Assembly: GCF_000422385.1 (NCBI RefSeq) | Contig: NZ_AULR01000002.1 | Location: 124,001-188,000 of the forward strand | Direction of reading: 5' to 3' | Length of the DNA: 64,000 bases | From: Microbacterium indicum DSM 19969 | GTDB taxonomy: Bacteria; Actinomycetota; Actinomycetes; Actinomycetales; Microbacteriaceae | Part shown: positions 28,605 to 37,564 of the stretch, in pieces | How positions within the stretch are numbered: position 1 is the first letter of the stretch | Layout: every line of letters begins with the position of its first letter | Program-made: the position numbers and the translations under genes | Notes under the pieces: generated by a model | Database searches by the model: none | The model's input: only the letters and a program-made list of their open reading frames with translations | Told to the model about the DNA's origin: nothing

Positions 28605-28637
28605 AACCTAGGAAAGCGGAATGAACACGTGTTGAAC
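28605..28637 (-). promoter_or_regulatory. PHO-box-like direct repeat and -10 of the phosphatase gene
   Basis: On the minus strand GTTCA occurs at 28637-28633 and again at 28626-28622, exactly 11 bases apart, the spacing of PhoP direct-repeat units in Streptomyces (GTTCACC plus four). TAGGTT (minus, 28610-28605) downstream is a likely -10. The order fits phosphate-starvation induction of the phosphatase by PhoR-PhoP; binding is inferred. Confidence 0.55.
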
Positions 28638-28678
28638 AGGCGGTGTCGGGGGCGCGCCCGGGTGTCGGAGGTCTCGGC

Positions 28679-28690
28679 GAGAATGGAGGG
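28679..28690 (+). promoter_or_regulatory. Putative leaderless promoter of dinB (-10 GAGAAT)
   Basis: GAGAAT at 28679-28684, six bases, GTG 28691. It is weaker than consensus, but the same spacing as other genes here, and it supports GTG 28691 as the start. Confidence 0.35.
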
Positions 28691-29953
28691 GTGGGCAGGC
28701 AGGACGGATCAGGGCGGCTCGTGTCGCCCGAGGGCGCCGACGACACGGGGGCGGTCGTGCTGCACGTCGACATGGACGCCTTCTACGCGTCGGTCGAGGT
28801 GCTCGACGACCCCTCCCTCGCGGGCAGGCCCGTCATCATCGCGCATCCCGACGGCCGGTCGGTCGTCTCGAGCGCGTCGTACGAGGCGCGGCGCTTCGGC
28901 GTGCGCTCGGCGATGCCGATCGCACAGGCGATCCGGCGCTGCCCCCAGGGCGTCATCGTGCCGCCGCATTTCGACCGCTACCGCGCCGTCTCCGAGCAGG
29001 TGATGGAGATCTTCCGCAGCATCACGCCCCTCGTCGAGCAGCTCTCGATTGACGAGGCCTTCCTCGACGTGTCGGGCGCCCGTCGCCTCTGGGGAGGCCC
29101 GGGCGAGATCGCGCGCATGCTCCGGCGCCGCGTGCGCGCGGAGGCGGGGATCGTGTGCAGCGTCGGCGCCGCCGCGACGAAGCACGTCGCGAAGATGGCG
29201 TCGACGATCTCGAAGCCCGACGGCCTGGTGATCGTGCCCGAGTCGCGCACGCAGGAGTTCCTCGATCCGCGCCCCGTGGGCGCCATGTGGGGCGTCGGCC
29301 CCAAAGCGGCCGAGGCGCTCGGGAACCGCGGGATCCGGACCATCGCCGACGTCCGTGAGACGCCGGTCGACGCCCTGGCGCGGATCGTCGGCCCGGCCCA
29401 GGGGCGGCGGATCCACGACCTCGCCCACGGGCGCGACGCGCGCGGCGTCGAGACCGAACGGGTCGAGAAGAGCGTCTCGCACGAGGAGACCTTCCCCCGA
29501 GACGTGACCGATCCCGAACTGCTGCGCGCCGAGCTCCTGCGCCTGGCCGACCGCGTCGCGGTGCGCCTCCGGCGCTCGGGCGTCGAGGCATCCGGCGTCG
29601 CGATCAAGCTGCGTTTCAGCGACTTCGCGACGATCACCCGGTCCCAGGCGCTGGCCGAGCCGACCGCGCTCGGCCAGCGGATCGGGCAGGAGGCGCGCAC
29701 CCTGTTCGACGGGGTCGCGCTGCGGGCGCCCGTGCGCCTCATCGGGGTGCGCGCCGAGCGCCTCGTCCCCGCGGGGTCGGCCGCGCTGGCTCTCTGGGAC
29801 GAGGACGGAGAGTGGAAGAAGGCCGAGAACGCCCTCGACCGCGCGGCGGCGAAGTTCGGCGCCGGCGCCCTGACGCGCGCGGCGTTCCTTCCGACCGAGA
29901 CGCGCGGCGCCCACCTCCCGTCGTCCGATCGCCCCGCTGAGGACAGCGACTGA
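28691..29953 (+). CDS. dinB: DNA polymerase IV (Y family)
   Basis: 420 residues from GTG 28691; an in-frame GTG at 28643 lies upstream. Catalytic acidic residues are present: HVDMDAFYASVE (palm motif 1) and SIDEAFLDV (Asp-Glu pair). The steric-gate region is Phe (DAFYA), then the finger segment VVSSASYEARRFGVRSAMP and thumb HhH (GVGPKAAEALGNRGIRT). The C-terminus after the little finger (about residue 360-420) has no clear QLxLF-type beta-clamp motif that I can see. It performs error-prone lesion bypass. There is no LexA box in sight. Confidence 0.95.
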   Translation: MGRQDGSGRLVSPEGADDTGAVVLHVDMDAFYASVEVLDDPSLAGRPVIIAHPDGRSVVSSASYEARRFGVRSAMPIAQAIRRCPQGVIVPPHFDRYRAVSEQVMEIFRSITPLVEQLSIDEAFLDVSGARRLWGGPGEIARMLRRRVRAEAGIVCSVGAAATKHVAKMASTISKPDGLVIVPESRTQEFLDPRPVGAMWGVGPKAAEALGNRGIRTIADVRETPVDALARIVGPAQGRRIHDLAHGRDARGVETERVEKSVSHEETFPRDVTDPELLRAELLRLADRVAVRLRRSGVEASGVAIKLRFSDFATITRSQALAEPTALGQRIGQEARTLFDGVALRAPVRLIGVRAERLVPAGSAALALWDEDGEWKKAENALDRAAAKFGAGALTRAAFLPTETRGAHLPSSDRPAEDSD

Positions 29954-29958
29954 GCGGT

Positions 29959-29970
29959 TAGCATGGACCC
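29959..29970 (+). promoter_or_regulatory. Putative leaderless promoter (-10 TAGCAT)
   Basis: TAGCAT at 29959-29964, six bases, ATG 29971. Confidence 0.5.
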
Positions 29971-30297
29971 ATGCCCAACATCGCGATCGAACTCGGCAAG
30001 ATCAGTGCGAACCTCGGCGTCACGGCCGCCTACGGCGAGCAGCAGGACCTCGACGGCGTGAAGGTGCTGCCCGTCGCGGCGACCTGGAGCGGCTTCGGCG
30101 GGGGCTCCGACGAGGCGGGCACGGGCGGCGGTGGCGGCGGCGGGTTCTCGCTGCCCGTCGGCGCCTACGTGCGCCGCGGATCCGAGTTCCGCTTCGCGCC
30201 GAACATCGTGACGCTCCTCGCGGTCCTCACGCCCTTCGTGTGGGTCTCGGGGCGCGCCCTCGGGTTCGTGCTCAAGACCGCGAAGAAGAAGCGCTGA
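29971..30297 (+). CDS. GerW/YtfJ-like small glycine-rich membrane protein
   Basis: 108 residues from ATG 29971. A short N-terminal part contains VTAAYGEQQDLDGVKVLPVA, then a flexible Gly run (GTGGGGGGGFSLPVGAYV), then a hydrophobic segment (about 78-98, IVTLLAVLTPFVWVSGRAL) and a basic tail KTAKKKR. The pattern 'Gly run followed by PVGAYV' is like the GerW/YtfJ sporulation-protein family, also widespread in non-sporulating actinobacteria with no known role. The assignment is by pattern only. Confidence 0.65.
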   Translation: MPNIAIELGKISANLGVTAAYGEQQDLDGVKVLPVAATWSGFGGGSDEAGTGGGGGGGFSLPVGAYVRRGSEFRFAPNIVTLLAVLTPFVWVSGRALGFVLKTAKKKR

Positions 30298-30866
30298 CGG
30301 CTCCGACCCGCACGGTCGCGGCGGCCGACGCGGCGGCCGCGACCGTCCGCCGCGTCCGGGAGACGTGGGCTCGCCGCGTCGTGATCGACGGGCGCAGCGG
30401 CGCGGGGAAGACCACGGCGGCCCGCGCCCTCGTCGACGCGTGGCCGCTCCCGGGCGGCGCGCGCCTCGTGTCGCTCGATGAGCTCTACCCGGGGTGGGGC
30501 GGGCTGCGGGCCGCGTCGCCGATCGCGGCCGGACTGCTGCGGGCCCACGCGGAGGGGCTGGCGGGGGAGTACCGCCGCTGGGACTGGGAGCGCGAGGAGT
30601 GGACCCCCGAGGCGCATGTCGTGGATCCCGGGACGGCGCTCGTCGTCGAGGGGTGCGGTGCGCTCACCGCCGACGCCGCGGCCTTCGCCGACCTCGCGGT
30701 GTGGATGGACGGCGACGCCGCTGAGCGCCGGCGGCGCGCGCTCGACCGCGACGGCGAGCTCTTCGAGCCCTACTGGGACATGTGGGCCGAGCAGGAGCGA
30801 GAGCACATCGCGGCCGAGGACCCCGCGTCGCTCGCCGACATCGTCAGCTCTCTGCCGCCTCGATGA
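30294..30866 (+). CDS. P-loop kinase-like protein (uridine kinase/AAA-type), start uncertain
   Basis: About 190 residues if translation starts at CTG 30294, which overlaps the preceding stop as CTGA; no ATG or GTG lies at a plausible place, and upstream GTG 30240 would run through the previous gene. Walker A is GRSGAGKT near residue 30. SLDELYPGW, EYRRWDWE and VVEGCGAL resemble the uridine-kinase-like P-loop family of actinobacteria. The substrate is unknown. Its last 23 bases overlap the convergent DUF2017 gene. Confidence 0.75.
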   Translation: MTAPTRTVAAADAAAATVRRVRETWARRVVIDGRSGAGKTTAARALVDAWPLPGGARLVSLDELYPGWGGLRAASPIAAGLLRAHAEGLAGEYRRWDWEREEWTPEAHVVDPGTALVVEGCGALTADAAAFADLAVWMDGDAAERRRRALDRDGELFEPYWDMWAEQEREHIAAEDPASLADIVSSLPPR

Positions 30867-31320
30867 GGCCCTCGAGGCGGTATCCCAGCCACTCGTAGAG
30901 GCCGAACCGCGGATCCGCGTCGTCGTGCTCGGCGCCCGCGTCGATCCCGAGACGGCTCGCGAGCACGAGCCGGACGGCGGCGAGCGTGCGCAGCCATGCC
31001 TCGAGCTTCTCCTCGCCCTCGATCGAGACGTCGACGGGCGAGAGCGCCTCGTCGAGCTCGGCGTGATCGATGCGCTGGAGGTCCTGCTGCACGATCGCGG
31101 CGTCGTGGGCGCGCCGGCCGAGGAGCTCGCCGCGCGTCACCTGCTGGAACTCCCGCGCCGCATCGGGGTCGTCGGTGTACGCCGGGGGCGTGAGCCGCTC
31201 GACGGCGGGATCGTCGTGCTGCGGGTCCTCGCCGACGAGCTCGGCGAACTGCGTCACGAGATCGAGCAGGTGCGTCGCCTCGATGCGGGTGAGGGTGAGG
31301 ATGACGAGGCGGTCGGTCAC
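30844..31320 (-). CDS. DUF2017 family protein
   Basis: 158 residues from GTG 31320, whose GTGA overlaps the clpS stop. The start VTDRLVILTLTRIEATHLLDLVTQFAELV and the acidic middle (PDAAREFQQVTRGELLGRR) match the actinobacterial DUF2017 family, which nearly always follows clpS. It is probably a cytoplasmic helical protein working with ClpS in N-degron handling; this rests only on gene linkage. Its end overlaps the convergent kinase-like gene by 23 bases. Confidence 0.85.
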   Translation of the reverse strand: MTDRLVILTLTRIEATHLLDLVTQFAELVGEDPQHDDPAVERLTPPAYTDDPDAAREFQQVTRGELLGRRAHDAAIVQQDLQRIDHAELDEALSPVDVSIEGEEKLEAWLRTLAAVRLVLASRLGIDAGAEHDDADPRFGLYEWLGYRLEGLIEAAES

Positions 31321-31613
31321 TGCGGTGCCCTTCGTACGGTGGCCCAGAGGCCGTAGTCGTGCATCGCCTGCGCGTGCAGCTCCATCTGCTCGCGTGCGCC
31401 CTCGGCGACGACCGCGAGGCCGTCGTTGTGCACGGCGAGCATGCGCTCGGTCGCCTTCTCCTGCGTGAAGCCGAAGTACTCGCGGAAGACGCGCACGACG
31501 TAGCTCATGAGGTTGACGGGATCGTCCCACACGACGGTCTGCCACGGGGTCTGCGGGTCGAGAGCGGCCTCCTCGGCGACGCGCTCGCCGGTCTCCGGCA
31601 TCGCGATCGACAT
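31317..31613 (-). CDS. clpS: ATP-dependent Clp protease adaptor ClpS
   Basis: 98 residues from ATG 31613; GTG codons three and nine bases upstream are alternatives. The unstructured N-terminus (about 20 residues) is followed by the ClpS core: PWQTVVWDDPVNLMSYVVRVF, with the D-P-V-N-x-M hydrophobic pocket that binds N-terminal Phe/Leu/Tyr/Trp, and TQEKATERMLAVHNDGLAVV. It delivers N-degron substrates to ClpA/ClpC. It overlaps both neighbours by four bases, so metallopeptidase-clpS-DUF2017 is one operon. Confidence 0.95.
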   Translation of the reverse strand: MSIAMPETGERVAEEAALDPQTPWQTVVWDDPVNLMSYVVRVFREYFGFTQEKATERMLAVHNDGLAVVAEGAREQMELHAQAMHDYGLWATVRRAPQ

Positions 31614-31963
31614 CACGCCCACCCCAACTCGTGCAGCCGTTCGTCGTCGATCCCGTAGAAGTGCCCGATCTCGTGCACGAGCGTCGTGTGGACCTCGTCG
31701 CGCAGCTCGTCCAGGGTCTCGCAGGCGGCGAGGTGGGGCTCGCGGTACACGATGATCCGATCCGGCAGCTCGCCCATGCCGTAGCGGTCGCGCTCGGTCA
31801 GGGCGAGGCCGTCGTACAGACCGAGGAGGTCGAGGGATCCGTCCTCAGGGCGATCCTCGACGACGAACACGACGTTGTCGAGGCCGTCGATCATCTCGTC
31901 GGGGAGGGCGTCGAGCTCTGCGACGACGAGTGCCTCGAAGGCGTCGGAGTCAAGACTCAACAT
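31613..31963 (-). CDS. Small zincin-like metallopeptidase
   Basis: 116 residues from ATG 31963. The HEXXH motif HEIGHFYGIDD, with a following Asp, lies near residues 99-109; the protein otherwise has the Asp/Glu-rich N-terminal half and YREPH segment of the minimal gluzincin/DUF1025 family. These are the smallest metallopeptidase-like folds and have no known substrate. The ATG is four bases from the tRNA-His CCA. A link with ClpS by operon suggests protein turnover, which is inference. Confidence 0.85.
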   Translation of the reverse strand: MLSLDSDAFEALVVAELDALPDEMIDGLDNVVFVVEDRPEDGSLDLLGLYDGLALTERDRYGMGELPDRIIVYREPHLAACETLDELRDEVHTTLVHEIGHFYGIDDERLHELGWA

Positions 31964-31966
31964 GAT

Positions 31967-32042
31967 TGGGGTGGCTAACCGGGCTTGAACCGGCGACCTC
32001 CTGGACCACAACCAGGCGCTCTACCAACTGAGCTATAGCCAC
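31967..32042 (-). tRNA. tRNA-His (GTG anticodon)
   Basis: The minus strand folds as a full cloverleaf: acceptor GTGGCTA with TAGCCAC, anticodon loop TTGTGGT with GTG, T-loop GTTCAAG. The discriminator is C (31970) and there is an extra 5' G at 32043, both typical for tRNA-His. CCA is encoded at 31969-31967. Confidence 0.96.
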
Positions 32043-32136
32043 CGTAGCCTCGCAGTGCGGGGCAACCTGACTATTCTTGCACGCGCTGTGAGCGCGGCGC
32101 ACATCGGGCACCCAGCGTGTCGCGCCGGGAGGCGGA

Positions 32137-32757
32137 TCAGAGGTGCTGGGCGAAGTCCGCGACGACCTCGGCGGCGATCGCCTGCGCCTCGTCCGAGGTC
32201 GGGCCGGGCTCGGCGAAGGCGGTCCTGCGGTAGTAGCGCAGCTCGCGGATCGACTCGAGGATGTCGGCGAGCGCGCGGTGGCCGCCGTTCTTCTCGGGCG
32301 ACTGGAAGTACACGCGGGGCATCCACCGGCGCGCGAGCTCCTTGATGCTCGACACGTCGACGTTGCGGTAGTGCAGGTAGGTGTCGAGGTCGGGCATGTA
32401 CTTCGCGAGGAACATGCGGTCGGTGCCGATCGTGTTGCCCGCGAGGGGCGCCTTGCCCTCCTGCGGCACGAAGCGCCGGACGTACTCGATGACCTGGCGT
32501 TCGGCTTCGGCGAGGTCGAGGCCGTTCGGGATCTCGAGGTCGAGGCCGCTCGTCTCGTGCATCTTCGTCACGAAGTCGTTCATGTGGTCGAGCGCCGCCT
32601 GCGAGGGCTTGATGACGAGGTCGAGACCGGGGTCCAGGATCTTCAGGTCGAAGTCGGTCACCACGACCGCCACCTCGACGAGCTCGTCGATCGCGGGGTC
32701 GAGACCCGTCATCTCGCAGTCGATCCACACGAGCCGGTCGTTCTCTGCTGCGCTCAC
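32137..32757 (-). CDS. orn: Oligoribonuclease
   Basis: 206 residues from GTG 32757. It is a DEDDh exonuclease: [10 protein letters not shown] (D, E), the [18 protein letters not shown] segment (D) and [13 protein letters not shown] (H, D). It degrades 2-5-nt RNA and pGpG to mononucleotides and is often essential in actinobacteria. It sits between tRNA-His and tRNA-Arg genes on the same strand. The C-terminal extension ([19 protein letters not shown]) is slightly longer than in E. coli. Confidence 0.97.
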   Translation of the reverse strand: MSAAENDRLVWIDCEMTGLDPAIDELVEVAVVVTDFDLKILDPGLDLVIKPSQAALDHMNDFVTKMHETSGLDLEIPNGLDLAEAERQVIEYVRRFVPQEGKAPLAGNTIGTDRMFLAKYMPDLDTYLHYRNVDVSSIKELARRWMPRVYFQSPEKNGGHRALADILESIRELRYYRRTAFAEPGPTSDEAQAIAAEVVADFAQHL

Positions 32758-32792
32758 AGCGCGCCTCGATTCTCTTCGTCTGACATGCGTCG

Positions 32793-32865
32793 TCCCCCAG
32801 ACAGGATTCGAACCTGCGACAACGACGCTTAGAAGGCGTGTGCTCTTCCGCTGAGCTACTAGGGG
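32793..32865 (-). tRNA. tRNA-Arg (TCT anticodon)
   Basis: Acceptor CCCCTAG pairs with CTGGGGG (one G-T pair); anticodon loop CTTCTAA gives TCT; T-arm GCAGG-TTCGAAT-CCTGT. The discriminator is A at 32793. CCA is not encoded (CGA follows), in contrast to tRNA-His nearby. Confidence 0.95.
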
Positions 32866-32922
32866 GTGTGCCGTATCAGGTTACCGGCGCCTCCTCCGCG
32901 GGCGCCGCGTACCGTGGGAGGC

Positions 32923-33483
32923 ATGAGCAAGAACCTCCAGACCTTCGTCCTCGCGGGTGGGTGCTTCTGGTGCCTCGACGCCGCGTATCGCGCGCTCGAC
33001 GGCGTCGAGAGCGTCGTCTCCGGATACACAGGCGGCTCGGTCGACGCCCCGTCGTACGAGCTCGTCTGCACGGGCCGCACGGGCCATGCCGAGGCCGTGA
33101 AGGTGACCTTCGACGCCGACGTGATCCCCGCCGACACGATCCTCGACGCCTACTTCACGATGCACGACCCCCGCCAGCTCGACCACCAGGGCGCCGACAC
33201 GGGCACCCAGTACCGTTCGGCGATGTTCTTCGCGGACGACGCGCAGAAGGCGCTGTTCGAGGCCGCGCGCGATCGCGCGGCCGACACGTGGGACGCCCCG
33301 ATCGGGCGGGTCGAGGGCACCGTGGTCACGACGATCGAGCCCGCGGGGACGTGGTGGGACGCCGAGGACTACCACCAGGACTTCTTCACGAAGAACCCGG
33401 GCCAGGGGTACTGCCTCGCGGTCGCGGTGCCCAAGGTGAACAAGGTCCGCGCGGCCTTCTCGCAGTACGTCAAGGTCGCGTGA
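32923..33483 (+). CDS. msrA: Peptide-methionine (S)-S-oxide reductase
   Basis: 186 residues from ATG 32923. The active site GGCFWCLDA places catalytic Cys14; C17 follows. TGRTGHAEAVKV and HDPRQLDHQGADTGTQYRSAMF are MsrA signatures. The resolving Cys is probably the one in QGYCLAVA near the C-terminus. It reduces the S-epimer of methionine sulfoxide in oxidised proteins. A TACCGT-N7-ATG arrangement suggests a near-leaderless start, although GGGAGG also lies upstream. The stop overlaps the Nudix GTG. Confidence 0.96.
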   Translation: MSKNLQTFVLAGGCFWCLDAAYRALDGVESVVSGYTGGSVDAPSYELVCTGRTGHAEAVKVTFDADVIPADTILDAYFTMHDPRQLDHQGADTGTQYRSAMFFADDAQKALFEAARDRAADTWDAPIGRVEGTVVTTIEPAGTWWDAEDYHQDFFTKNPGQGYCLAVAVPKVNKVRAAFSQYVKVA

Positions 33484-34031
33484 CGGCCGATCTCGCGGGC
33501 GACGCGGCGCGGACCCTCGTCGGCTGGGAGCCGCGGAACGACGACGAGCGACGCACGCTCGCGTCGTTCCGCGGCTTCTTCGAGGCGGGCGACGGGCCGA
33601 TGGGGCGGGGCGCGGGCCGCGACCACGCGACGGCCTCGTGCGTCGTGCTCTCATCGGATCTCGCGCGCACGCTCCTGGTGTTCCACGGCAAGGGCCGCTT
33701 CTGGGTGCAGCCGGGCGGCCACATCGAGGAGGGCGATGCGTCGATCGTCGAGGCCGGGCTCCGCGAGCTGCGCGAGGAGACGGGCGTGAGCCTCGGCGCC
33801 GACAGCGTCCGCGGGCTCGACCTCGACCACCACGCGCTTGACGCGGCCTTCGGGGCGTGCGCGTCGCACCTCGACTTCGGCGTCATAGCGATCGCGGATC
33901 CGCACACCGAGCTCGTCGTGAGCGACGAATCGGAGGACGTCAGGTGGTTCGACGTCGACGCTCTTCCCGAGGTGGTGGCGGGGAGCCTGCCGCGCCGCGT
34001 CGCGGCGGCCGTCGTCCGCCTCGGCGGCTGA
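33480..34031 (+). CDS. Nudix hydrolase
   Basis: 183 residues from GTG 33480, which overlaps the msrA stop as GTGA. The Nudix box is complete: GGHIEEGDASIVEAGLRELREETGV fits G-x5-E-x7-REUxEExGU at about residues 79-101. The substrate cannot be read from the sequence; pairing with msrA hints at cleanup of oxidised or damaged nucleotides, which is inference. Confidence 0.88.
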   Translation: MTADLAGDAARTLVGWEPRNDDERRTLASFRGFFEAGDGPMGRGAGRDHATASCVVLSSDLARTLLVFHGKGRFWVQPGGHIEEGDASIVEAGLRELREETGVSLGADSVRGLDLDHHALDAAFGACASHLDFGVIAIADPHTELVVSDESEDVRWFDVDALPEVVAGSLPRRVAAAVVRLGG

Positions 34032-34197
34032 CGGGTCCGGCCGCCGGGCGTGTCGGGGCCCGGGTCAGCGCGTCCACAGCCGCGGATCCCGGGGAGTTGT
34101 GCGACATCCTCGACAGCTGTCCGAGTGACCGGGGTGCCTCGCGGTCGAGCGTGATCCCAGCGGCCGATCGGCGGCCGCCCGACGAAGGGATCACACC
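34032..34197. other. Intergenic region upstream of the second ssb
   Basis: 166 bases without a gene. It holds the 14-mer GTCCACAGCCGCGG at 34072-34085, also present upstream of pyrH (5499-5512), and AAGGGA before the GTG of ssb. No clear -10/-35 pair. Confidence 0.4.
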
Positions 34198-34752
34198 GTG
34201 TCCGACCACATCTCGATCTGCGGCAACATCGGCTCCGACGCCGCGCGCATCCCCAGCCCTGACGGGCGCACCGTCGTGAAGTTCACGGTCGCGAGCTCCG
34301 CGCGCATGCGCGACAGGGAGACGGGCGAGTGGGTCGACGGGCCCGCGAGCTGGTTCGACGTCCTCGTGCGCGGCGCGCTCGGCGAGAACGCCGAGGCGTC
34401 TCTCGTGCGGGGGCAGCGCGTCGTCGTCGCCGGGCAGCTGCGCGTGAAGCGGTGGCACCGCGACGAGCGCTCGGGGATCGCGGTCGAGATCCAGGCCGAC
34501 GCGATCGGGCCCGATCTGCGCTTCGGCCGCGCGACCTTCCAGCGCACGGCGTCGTCGCGGCAGCCGGAGGAGGCGTCGACGCAGTCCGTCGAGCGCGCGC
34601 CCGCGGGCGATGGCGAGGCGTGGGCGACGCCGGGGGAGCCCCCGCAGCGCACGGCCCCGCCCGAGGAGCCCCCGCCCGCGTCGGCCCCGGGCGAGTGGGA
34701 CGCCATCGCGGTCCCGGAGGGCGGCATCGAGCTCGCGGAGACGCCCTTCTGA
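34198..34752 (+). CDS. ssb: Single-stranded DNA-binding protein, second-copy type
   Basis: 184 residues from GTG 34198. The OB fold covers about residues 1-110 (ISICGNIGSDAARI, VKFTVASSARMRDRETGEWVDG, WFDVLVRGALGENAEASLVRGQRVVVAGQLRVKRW). The linker is Pro/Glu-rich. The C-terminal tip is IELAETPF: the final Pro-Phe that recruits partner proteins is kept, but the usual Asp-Asp-Asp before it is missing. It is not next to rpsF/rpsR, so it is likely an accessory SsbB-type paralogue. The replicative ssb would be elsewhere. Confidence 0.9.
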   Translation: MSDHISICGNIGSDAARIPSPDGRTVVKFTVASSARMRDRETGEWVDGPASWFDVLVRGALGENAEASLVRGQRVVVAGQLRVKRWHRDERSGIAVEIQADAIGPDLRFGRATFQRTASSRQPEEASTQSVERAPAGDGEAWATPGEPPQRTAPPEEPPPASAPGEWDAIAVPEGGIELAETPF

Positions 34753-34790
34753 CACCGGCGGAACGGCTCGTGCCGCGGTGCGTCTCCCCG

Positions 34791-34796
34791 TAGACT
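34791..34796 (+). promoter_or_regulatory. Putative ettA -10 element (TAGACT)
   Basis: TAGACT ten bases before ATG 34807, which implies a leader of only a few bases and no Shine-Dalgarno. Confidence 0.45.
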
Positions 34797-34806
34797 GGGC
34801 GCAACT

Positions 34807-36489
<1,683 letters not shown>

Positions 36490-36496
36490 CGCGCAG

Positions 36497-36540
36497 ACGA
36501 CGGATGGCCCGCACCGAACCCGGTGCGGGCCATCCGTCGT
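36497..36540. terminator. Bidirectional hairpin between ettA and the proX-like operon
   Basis: A perfect 20-bp stem, 36497-36516 with 36521-36540, loop AACC. It lies between two convergent stops. No U-tract follows on the plus strand. Confidence 0.9.
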
Positions 36541-36549
36541 CCGGGGGGG

Positions 36550-37452
36550 CTACGCCGTCAGGCCGTCGACGTAGTCGCGGTTGTCGGCGATCCAGTCGGC
36601 GACGACGGGGCCGTAGTCGTCGACCTGCTCCCCGCTCGCGAACATCGCGGCCTCGAGCGACTGCAGGTGGTCGAGGTCCATCGTGAAGCCCTCGAGCCAC
36701 CCCGCGACCTCGGGTTCGTCCTCCCGGAAGCCCGTGCGCGCCGTGATCTGCATGGTCTCGGCGTCGCCGTAGGTGTTCTCGGGGTCCTCGAGGTTCTTGA
36801 GGTCGTACTGGTCGTAAGCCCAGTGCGGCTCCCAGAGCGTGACGACGATGTTCTCGCCCGACGACATCGCGGCGTCGAGCTCGGACAGCATCGCGGCGCT
36901 CGAGGAGGTCGTGAAGTCCATCCCCTCGAGGCCGTAGGTCGGGATGACGACGTCGGCCGTCGTGGTCGTGAGGCCGGCGCCGGGGTCGGTCCCCACGATC
37001 GTCCCGTCGAACTCGGCGGCGTGGTCGGCGAGCTCCGCGATCGAGTCGATCGGGGCGTCGGCGTTGACCGCGAGGTGGTTCTGCGCGTCCTCGTTCCAGG
37101 TGCCGAGGACGTCGAGCTGGTCGCCCAGCTCGTCGAAGTACGACGCGTGCGTGACGGGCAGCCACGTGTCGGTGAAGAAGTCGTAGTCGCCGGCCGCGAG
37201 GCCCGCGTAGACCGCGGCCGCGTCGGCGTACTCGATGTCGACGGAGTAGCCCTGCTCCTCGAGCACGGCCTTCCAGAGCTCGGAGCTCGCGATCCCTTCG
37301 TCCCAACCGGCGATGGCGGGGATCGTCAGGGATCCCTTCGCGTCGGATCCTCCGGATGAGGCGACGTCCTCCGTCGAGGCGACGCAGCCCGTCAGGGCGA
37401 GCGCGGCCGCGCCCGCGAGGGCTCCGGCCGTCGCGATCCTTCGGGTGATCAT
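36550..37452 (-). CDS. Glycine betaine/proline-type substrate-binding lipoprotein, copy 3
   Basis: 300 residues from ATG 37452 with a GGAAGG upstream. Lipobox ALTGC places the lipid-modified Cys23. The OpuAC domain follows, with the Trp residues that form the ammonium-binding box (GWDEGIASSELW, DTWLPV, WEPHWAY). It is the last gene of the proVW-XXX operon. It resembles copy 2 closely (PAIAGWDEG, SELWKAVLEEQGYSVDIEYADAA shared), so the two are recent duplicates. It ends with VDGLTA, as do the other copies. Confidence 0.92.
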   Translation of the reverse strand: MITRRIATAGALAGAAALALTGCVASTEDVASSGGSDAKGSLTIPAIAGWDEGIASSELWKAVLEEQGYSVDIEYADAAAVYAGLAAGDYDFFTDTWLPVTHASYFDELGDQLDVLGTWNEDAQNHLAVNADAPIDSIAELADHAAEFDGTIVGTDPGAGLTTTTADVVIPTYGLEGMDFTTSSSAAMLSELDAAMSSGENIVVTLWEPHWAYDQYDLKNLEDPENTYGDAETMQITARTGFREDEPEVAGWLEGFTMDLDHLQSLEAAMFASGEQVDDYGPVVADWIADNRDYVDGLTA

Positions 37453-37494
37453 GTGCTTCCTTCCTGGGCGGCGGGACGCTCCCGCCGTCCGCAC

Positions 37495-37548
37495 GCGACG
37501 AGGGGGCCGCCGCAGGGCACAGGGCCGCTGCTGTGACCCCCTCGTCGC
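37495..37548 (-). terminator. Hairpin between binding-protein copies 2 and 3
   Basis: GCGACGAGGGGG (37495-37506) pairs perfectly with CCCCCTCGTCGC (37537-37548), with further pairing possible in the 30-base loop. It lies inside the operon, so it may act as a partial terminator or 3' stabiliser that sets the ratio of the copies. Confidence 0.55.
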
Positions 37549-37564
37549 ACGATGGGCGGGTCGA

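Noticed and set aside
28643-28690. Upstream GTG 28643 as the dinB start
   Set aside because: It would add a Gly-rich stretch with no homology; the -10-like GAGAAT with six-base spacing supports GTG 28691.
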